A stretch of 35,084 nt of DNA from contig MHXH01000023.1 in the NCBI GenBank assembly GCA_001824435.1, positions 1 to 35,084 of the forward strand. The letters are read 5' to 3'. Of the stretch, positions 30,841 through 35,084 are shown piece by piece. Position 1 is the stretch's first letter, and each line of letters starts with the position of its first letter. The stretch comes from Parcubacteria group bacterium RIFCSPLOWO2_01_FULL_48_18 (lineage in GTDB: Bacteria > Patescibacteriota > Minisyncoccia > UBA6257 > WO2-01-48-18). A model generated the notes under the pieces. That model worked only from the letters and a program-made list of their open reading frames with translations. It did not search any database and was not told the origin of the DNA. The position numbers were made by a program, and so were the translations under genes.

Positions 30841-32019
30841 TTACAAACTCATAGCTGACATTCGCGTCGCCGCCTCCTTAACGTCTTCAAGAGAACAAAC
30901 AAGGGCGAGGCGCACGTAATTTTTCCCCGGATTTATTCCGGTATCCGAAGCAGGGTCGGAAATCCACTCTCCCGGAGTTACCACAATCCCCTGCTCCAAA
31001 AATTTCCGGGCAAATTCAATTCCCGTCATCCCGTTGGGAGCTTTTTGCCAAATGTAAAACGTGGCATCGCTTATGCAGGATGCCAAACCCGCGGTACGAA
31101 GCGCGGAAAAAGTAATTTCCCGTTTCCGACGATATTCTTCACGCATGGTGCCGATATGCGCCGTATTACGAAGCGCTTCGATTGCCGCATCCTGGATAAA
31201 CGTTGGCGTGCCTGAATCAATGTTGGTTTTCACTTTTTTGAGGCCGTTGATAAGTCGCTCATCGCCCGCACAGAATCCAACGCGATAATTCGTCATATTA
31301 TTCCGCTTTGATAACGAATAAAACGTAATGATGCCTTCGCGCTCAATTTCCAGAATGCTTGCCGGTTTTTCTCCAAAATAGAGGTCTATATAACAACCTT
31401 CGTCTGCGGCGATGATAATGTTATATTTGCGCGCCCATGCAACCAAATCTTTCAGCCACTTACGAGGCGCAATTTTACCTGTCGGAGAATTCGGATAATT
31501 CGTCCAGATAATGCGAGCTTTCTTGCGCACATCCTCCGGAATTGCTTCCAGATCGATTAAAAAATCATTTTCTTCAAGCAACGGAACAAAGTACGGCACG
31601 CCACCGGCAAAACGCGTGCCGGTTTTATACGGCGGGTATCCCGGGGTCGGACAGATAACGACGTCCCCCGGGTCAATAAATCCCAACGGAAAATGAAATA
31701 CCGCTTCTTTTGAGCCGATGGTCGAAGTTATTTCTTTTTCCGAATCCAACACAACGCTAAACTCGCGCTTCATATATTCGGCGCACCCTGCCCTGAATTC
31801 GGACTGACCGACATAACTCGGATAGCCGGAAGCCGCCCGCCTTATCGCAGATTCTTGAAGCGCCTTAATAACAAAATCCGGCGCGGGGCTATGCGGGTCG
31901 CCCACGCCAAAATCAATTACCTTCACTCCCTTAGCTTTCAGCGTCGCAACTTGCTTATCCACCTCTGCAAACGCATACGGCGCAGTCGAAGAAATATTTT
32001 TTGAAAAACGAATATCCAT
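30841..32019 (-). CDS. Class I/II aminotransferase, DapC/DapL type
   Basis: This is a PLP-dependent fold-type I enzyme. The 392-residue protein starts MDIRFSKNISSTAPYAFAEVD. It has VIDFGVGDPHSPAPDFVIKAL, YPSYVGQSEFR, TPGYPPYKTG, NYPNSPTGKIA (binding Asn), AADEGCY (Asp), and SLSKRNNMTNYRVGF with the PLP lysine at 238. SLSKR.NMT.YR is closest to the DapC (succinyldiaminopimelate) and DapL (LL-diaminopimelate) groups. With dapF nearby, a role in diaminopimelate and peptidoglycan synthesis is likely, but which of the two reactions is not decided by sequence alone. The ATG at 32019 is preferred over 32040. No Shine-Dalgarno site. Confidence 0.85.
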   Translation of the reverse strand: MDIRFSKNISSTAPYAFAEVDKQVATLKAKGVKVIDFGVGDPHSPAPDFVIKALQESAIRRAASGYPSYVGQSEFRAGCAEYMKREFSVVLDSEKEITSTIGSKEAVFHFPLGFIDPGDVVICPTPGYPPYKTGTRFAGGVPYFVPLLEENDFLIDLEAIPEDVRKKARIIWTNYPNSPTGKIAPRKWLKDLVAWARKYNIIIAADEGCYIDLYFGEKPASILEIEREGIITFYSLSKRNNMTNYRVGFCAGDERLINGLKKVKTNIDSGTPTFIQDAAIEALRNTAHIGTMREEYRRKREITFSALRTAGLASCISDATFYIWQKAPNGMTGIEFARKFLEQGIVVTPGEWISDPASDTGINPGKNYVRLALVCSLEDVKEAATRMSAMSL

Positions 32020-32058
32020 GGTCACAAAAATTTCAATCAAGTTCGCATTTTCCGTCTA

Positions 32059-32088
32059 TTGACAAATACTACCCGGACATGTTATAAT
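32059..32088 (+). promoter_or_regulatory. Promoter of the orphan gene at 32287
   Basis: TTGACA (32059-32064), 18 bases, then TATAAT (32083-32088), both consensus. The predicted start near 32095 leaves a leader of about 190 bases. Confidence 0.88.
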
Positions 32089-32107
32089 CTTGACAGTGCT
32101 TTTAAAT

Positions 32108-32165
32108 GTCTTCCCCCTGCAAAGCACCTCGTATTTACATTATAGATGTTTTGCAGGGGGAAGAC
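32108..32165 (+). promoter_or_regulatory. Long perfect hairpin in the leader of the orphan gene
   Basis: GTCTTCCCCCTGCAAA (32108-32123) and TTTGCAGGGGGAAGAC (32150-32165) are perfect 16-base reverse complements around a 26-base AT-rich loop. It lies about 13 bases after the predicted transcription start and 120 bases before the ATG. There is no U run after it, so it is not a terminator. It may be an RNA-stabilising or regulatory hairpin, or a protein-binding site. Confidence 0.75.
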
Positions 32166-32286
32166 CCATAAGTGAATTTCTCCCTCTCAGCAACCTACTT
32201 TGCAGAGAACACTAAACCGCATAACTTGTCATGGAGAGTAGGATCCTGACGCGTAATCGGTCCAGCGGTTGGACCAGGAGGAAGGT

Positions 32287-33030
32287 ATGTACCAGAAACT
32301 GATCGACGCGCTCATCCGGGTGCGGGAAGTGATGTCATCGACGATGGCCAACCCCTACACTCTCACCCAGGAAGATCTGACTGTGCTGAGGATCCAGGAA
32401 ATGATCATCAGCCAGCCGCTTCAGAAGGACGGGCGTAGAGGACACCTGTCGGAGCTCTCGGACAAGGATTTTCTCACCAAGCTTCCGACAAATCTTCGAG
32501 ACGGACTGAAAGACCTCATCGATGGTTACAGCTACGAACATTGGGGAATGCGTGATGCAATCCTCAGTGCCGCGACCAACTATCGACGGGCCAAAAAAGA
32601 GGATGGACTTCAGCGAGACAACTGGTTTCGCAGCGCGGTCATCGATCACCTCCGTGCCCTTGGTTACCAAGAACACGTAGCAAGTAAGATTGCCGCCGCC
32701 ACAAGCGAGCGGTTGGTAATCGATGCTGTCAGATGGGCAAGAGATGCCTTTCGACGCGAGCTTACGGCACATCCCAAAAGCTCATTTCGTGACACTGATA
32801 CCTGGAAAGACATACGCAAGGGTATCAAGACGACGCTCATCTGCATGCTTCGAGGCCTCGTGGAAGAGGGCAGAGAAGATCACCTCAGCCACAAGATCAT
32901 ACGGAACGCGCTCAAAGCGCGAGGGCATCAACTCCCGAGAGTGGACATGAAAAATCGGGAAACGGTTCTCGGTTTCCTCGAGGCTGCCCGGCTCAGTCTT
33001 CTAAACATGCCATGGCATCTCGTAGGGTAG
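32287..33030 (+). CDS. Orphan helical protein (247 aa)
   Basis: I do not recognise this protein. It starts MYQKLIDALIRVREVMSSTM and is predicted to be mostly helical and basic: TNLRDGLKDLIDGYSYEHWG, SAVIDHLRALGYQEHVASKIAAATSERLVIDAVRWARDAFRR, TTLICMLRGLVEEGRE, HKIIRNALKARGHQL. There is no signal or membrane segment. AGGAGGAAGG just before the ATG at 32287 fixes the start, so the upstream in-frame ATG at 32269 is not used. Codon choice is GC-richer than in neighbours (many CTC, ATC and GAG). It is a single-gene unit with a strong promoter, long leader and terminator. Transfer or fast evolution is possible. Confidence 0.78.
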   Translation: MYQKLIDALIRVREVMSSTMANPYTLTQEDLTVLRIQEMIISQPLQKDGRRGHLSELSDKDFLTKLPTNLRDGLKDLIDGYSYEHWGMRDAILSAATNYRRAKKEDGLQRDNWFRSAVIDHLRALGYQEHVASKIAAATSERLVIDAVRWARDAFRRELTAHPKSSFRDTDTWKDIRKGIKTTLICMLRGLVEEGREDHLSHKIIRNALKARGHQLPRVDMKNRETVLGFLEAARLSLLNMPWHLVG

Positions 33031-33050
33031 ACCGCTAACAACAACGATCC

Positions 33051-33092
33051 GGCCCCGACCAAGCACACAGTATGCTAGTCGGGGCCCTTTCT
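33051..33092 (+). terminator. Terminator of the orphan gene
   Basis: GGCCCCGAC (33051-33059) pairs perfectly with GTCGGGGCC (33078-33086), followed by CTTTCTC. The U tract is weak, but the stem is very stable and lies between convergent genes. Confidence 0.75.
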
Positions 33093-33103
33093 CAATAAAT
33101 CTC

Positions 33104-34414
33104 TTATGCCGTCGATATTTTGTCAGCCGCTTTCTTTATCTCTTCCTGCACGATAATCCGCGATTTTCGCACGTACACCTTTCTTCTCAGGTCATCTAAC
33201 ACCACCAAATTATCTACGTCCGAATCCATCAATCCTTTCTCCTCCATACGCTTATGTATCGTGTCTTCCAGAAGAGAAAAGGCCAAACGTATTTTGCTCC
33301 ATTTCGCCTTTTTGATGAGTTCGCCGATCTCTCGATCGGAAAAACCAAGCGCGTACAGACGCTTTACCGAATGGATCGCGACAACCGTCTCAAGTTCTGC
33401 GTCTGCACCCGAAAATTTGGGAAGCGGAAAAGAATCCTTGACACGATTCTTTAAGGTATCGCTATCGGGCGCTTCGCTATCACGGGCATATCTCGCAGAA
33501 CCGAAATACGCCTGCGCCTCATTCAATAAATAACGCGCTCTTGCCATGCCTATTCTTTTCTCGAGTTCTACCGCTTTCAGTACGGATAACGACAGACCGG
33601 CTCCGACGCCCACCAAAACACCGGCTGCCGCGATCGCAGCCAGTGAAACAGCGTCCCACCAACACATCGTAACCAAACTGTTTTTAACTTTCTCGGGCGC
33701 ATGATGCTGCAAGGAATGAATAAACTCATGATGCAGGGTTACAAGCGGATCGCTGCTTCCGCGACGCGCCAATGAAAAAATGACACGTATCGGCTGAAGT
33801 CCTTCCATGTATACGTCAGAAATTTTAATCTTGCCGCTCAAAATATTATATGCCGCAACACCTATCAGTTTTTCATCCGGCGGCGCATCATCACTTTTCT
33901 GTGTTCGCGGCTGCGCTTTATACGGCTCTTTGGACAGCAACGAAATAGCATCGTTAACAACTCCGAATGTTCCCGGCTCTCCACACTCCGCATATATTCG
34001 TCCCACTATGACATTAAGAAATTCATTTGTCTTTTCATGAACGAGTACCGTCATTTTCTCGGCAATTTTCTTCTTTGTCTCTTCACTCGGTTTATCCGTT
34101 TTTCCGTCACGCGCATCTGGCAATGCAATGCCCTCTCTTTCAAACGCCTCCTCAAGCACATCATTAAAAATGCGGCCAAATATTTCCGACACCGCCGCAT
34201 TTACCTCCTCATCAGACATATGGGGCTGTTTTTCCAACGTCTCAAGTTCTGCAACAAACTTACGCACCTGCGCCTCAATGTCTTCGCGCATACGCTCGCC
34301 CTCATCATTTCTTTCATCTTTAATGGTCCGCGCTACATTTACGCCTTCTGCAACAAAAGCGCCACTATTTACATCATCATCCTCCAAATTATGATTATGT
34401 CGAGGCCTCTCCAT
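33104..34414 (-). CDS. Putative membrane zinc metallopeptidase (HEFIH)
   Basis: The family is not recognised. The 436-residue protein has an acidic N-terminal part (about residues 1-180). HHEFIHSLQHH contains HExxH (His229, Glu230, His233). One hydrophobic segment follows (about residues 255-280, AVSLAAIAAAGVLVGVGAGLSLSV), then LLNEAQAYFGSAR with Glu299 as a possible third ligand. The C-terminus is charged and helical. The HExxH...E pattern with membrane segment between is typical of gluzincins, but activity is inference. No signal peptide is evident. There is no Shine-Dalgarno site. The gene is flanked upstream by an inverted repeat and by dapF. Confidence 0.65.
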   Translation of the reverse strand: MERPRHNHNLEDDDVNSGAFVAEGVNVARTIKDERNDEGERMREDIEAQVRKFVAELETLEKQPHMSDEEVNAAVSEIFGRIFNDVLEEAFEREGIALPDARDGKTDKPSEETKKKIAEKMTVLVHEKTNEFLNVIVGRIYAECGEPGTFGVVNDAISLLSKEPYKAQPRTQKSDDAPPDEKLIGVAAYNILSGKIKISDVYMEGLQPIRVIFSLARRGSSDPLVTLHHEFIHSLQHHAPEKVKNSLVTMCWWDAVSLAAIAAAGVLVGVGAGLSLSVLKAVELEKRIGMARARYLLNEAQAYFGSARYARDSEAPDSDTLKNRVKDSFPLPKFSGADAELETVVAIHSVKRLYALGFSDREIGELIKKAKWSKIRLAFSLLEDTIHKRMEEKGLMDSDVDNLVVLDDLRRKVYVRKSRIIVQEEIKKAADKISTA

Positions 34415-34431
34415 TGTTTAATGTAGAAAGA

Positions 34432-34475
34432 ACATGCGATGTCCCGAAGTTGCGCAATATGAGGACATCGCGTGT
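34432..34475. promoter_or_regulatory. Inverted repeat upstream of the metallopeptidase gene
   Basis: ACATGCGATGTCC (34432-34444) and GGACATCGCGTGT (34463-34475) are reverse complements with one mismatch. They lie between the dapF stop and the start codon at 34414. It could be an operator or a leader hairpin; no clear -10/-35 pair was confirmed. Confidence 0.5.
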
Positions 34476-34491
34476 CCTAATACTTATACTT

Positions 34492-35084
34492 TTAAACCTC
34501 AGTTTCTCCCGAAAACACGATTTCCACCGGGCCGATCAAGATACAATTTCCTTCACCGTCCTCTTCAATCATAAGTGTCCCGCCCGGGAACGCAACTTCG
34601 CAGGCGCCGGAAACCATGCCGGATTTCTTTGCAGCCGCATATACGGCGCATGCGCCGCTGCCGCATGCCAGCGTAATACCGCAGCCTCGTTCCCAGACAC
34701 GCGCTTTTATTTTGCCGTCAGCGGCTTTCTGCGCAATTTCAAAATTGATGCCGCGCGGAAAAATCTTGTTGCGCTCGACGCGCAAACCAATAGATTCAAG
34801 TCCAAACGAATCCGTATCACCTACAAACGCAACTGCATGCGGATTTCCCATCGAAACGCAGTGAAGTGTTAACCCCTCCGCAGTAACCGTATCAGCCGGA
34901 AAGTCTCCGCTTTCAAAAACCGGCTTCCCCATATTCACCGAATACAGAGCATGTCCGGAAACCCCCTTTTCTGCTGCAATCTCTTTCGTTCGTCCTTCGA
35001 TTCTACTCAGGACGACCCTGAGTTTATCGAAGGGTCGGCTACGGCTTCGTCGCTCCTCCTCGGCGTATCCATAGGATACAACCT
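34492..35084 (-). CDS. dapF: Diaminopimelate epimerase, C-terminal part (runs off right edge)
   Basis: DapF interconverts LL- and meso-diaminopimelate, the peptidoglycan and lysine precursor. The frame is open from the right edge, so the N-terminal part is missing. Family motifs present: [29 protein letters not shown], and [16 protein letters not shown] with the catalytic Cys in ACGSGA. Before these, residues encoded by 34980-35084 read [12 protein letters not shown] followed by [19 protein letters not shown]. This is not DapF sequence but the translation of palindromic and MITE-like repeats inserted in frame. It supports a diaminopimelate pathway together with the aminotransferase at 30841. 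Confidence 0.9.
34983..35084. repeat. MITE-like and palindromic repeat inside dapF
   Basis: CGTCCTTCGATTCTACTCAG and CTGAGTTTATCGAAGG (34991-35034) form an imperfect palindrome of the TTCGA...CTCAGG family also seen at 25965-25990. From 35037 to the edge the sequence closely matches the internal MITE part 22733-22782 in reverse complement (CGTCGCTCCTCCT, GGCGTAT, ATACAACCT). The reading frame stays open throughout. Confidence 0.75.

Noticed and set aside
34492-34938. dapF as a short gene starting at GTG 34938
   Set aside because: The frame continues open to the window edge, and DapF needs its N-terminal half. The GTG is internal.

Overview
The window looks like part of the chromosome of a streamlined bacterium, most plausibly a member of the Candidate Phyla Radiation (Patescibacteria, perhaps a Parcubacteria lineage). 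That reading is inference. It rests on a 16S rRNA gene broken by two group I introns and several other insertions, on compact single-copy housekeeping genes, and on the scarcity of Shine-Dalgarno sites in front of core genes. TGA is used as a stop, so the code is standard. De novo NAD genes and diaminopimelate genes are present, which is richer metabolism than many such genomes carry.

Layout. Positions 1-3082 (minus) hold the 5' part of 16S rRNA (about E. coli 1-890), running off the left edge. It contains a 1253-bp group I intron at S788, a 315-bp group I intron at S516, an expanded helix 17, an AT-rich expansion in the helix 8-11 area and an expanded helix 6. The S788 intron and helix 17 each carry a small gene on the opposite strand, with its own promoter, Shine-Dalgarno site and terminator. 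A strong rRNA promoter at 3511-3538 faces the rpsF promoter. rpsF-ssb-rpsR follow on the plus strand (3602-4991).

From 5116 to about 10000 the minus strand carries a coiled-coil gene, recA, a RodZ-like gene, tRNA-Thr, tRNA-Gly, an FtsB/DivIC-like gene and lepA. Then come an ArsR-type regulator, an unknown gene, a small membrane protein, ftsK and a ParS/MbcA-like protein, followed by the heat-shock operon hrcA-grpE-dnaK with a CIRCE operator. Divergently from hrcA runs an M48-type peptidase gene behind a long structured leader. Plus-strand genes continue with a small membrane protein, a type IV pilin-like protein, cysS, a MITE, dnaB and recR. After two minus-strand genes (zinc-ribbon membrane protein, rplU) and a palindrome-rich stretch come an orphan gene, the nadA-nadB-nadC operon, a DapC/DapL-type aminotransferase, a plus-strand orphan with a long hairpin leader, a membrane metallopeptidase candidate and the C-terminal part of dapF at the right edge.

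Main themes. (1) Small antisense gene cassettes sit inside the 16S rRNA gene. (2) A near-identical 81-84 bp hairpin element fills the whole gap upstream of both ssb and dnaK and abuts the ATG. (3) Several palindromic repeat families occupy gaps, rRNA expansions and reading frames (lepA, cysS, the pilin, dapF), much like Rickettsia palindromic elements. (4) There are two translation-start styles: core genes without Shine-Dalgarno sites, and accessory or metabolic genes with strong ones.
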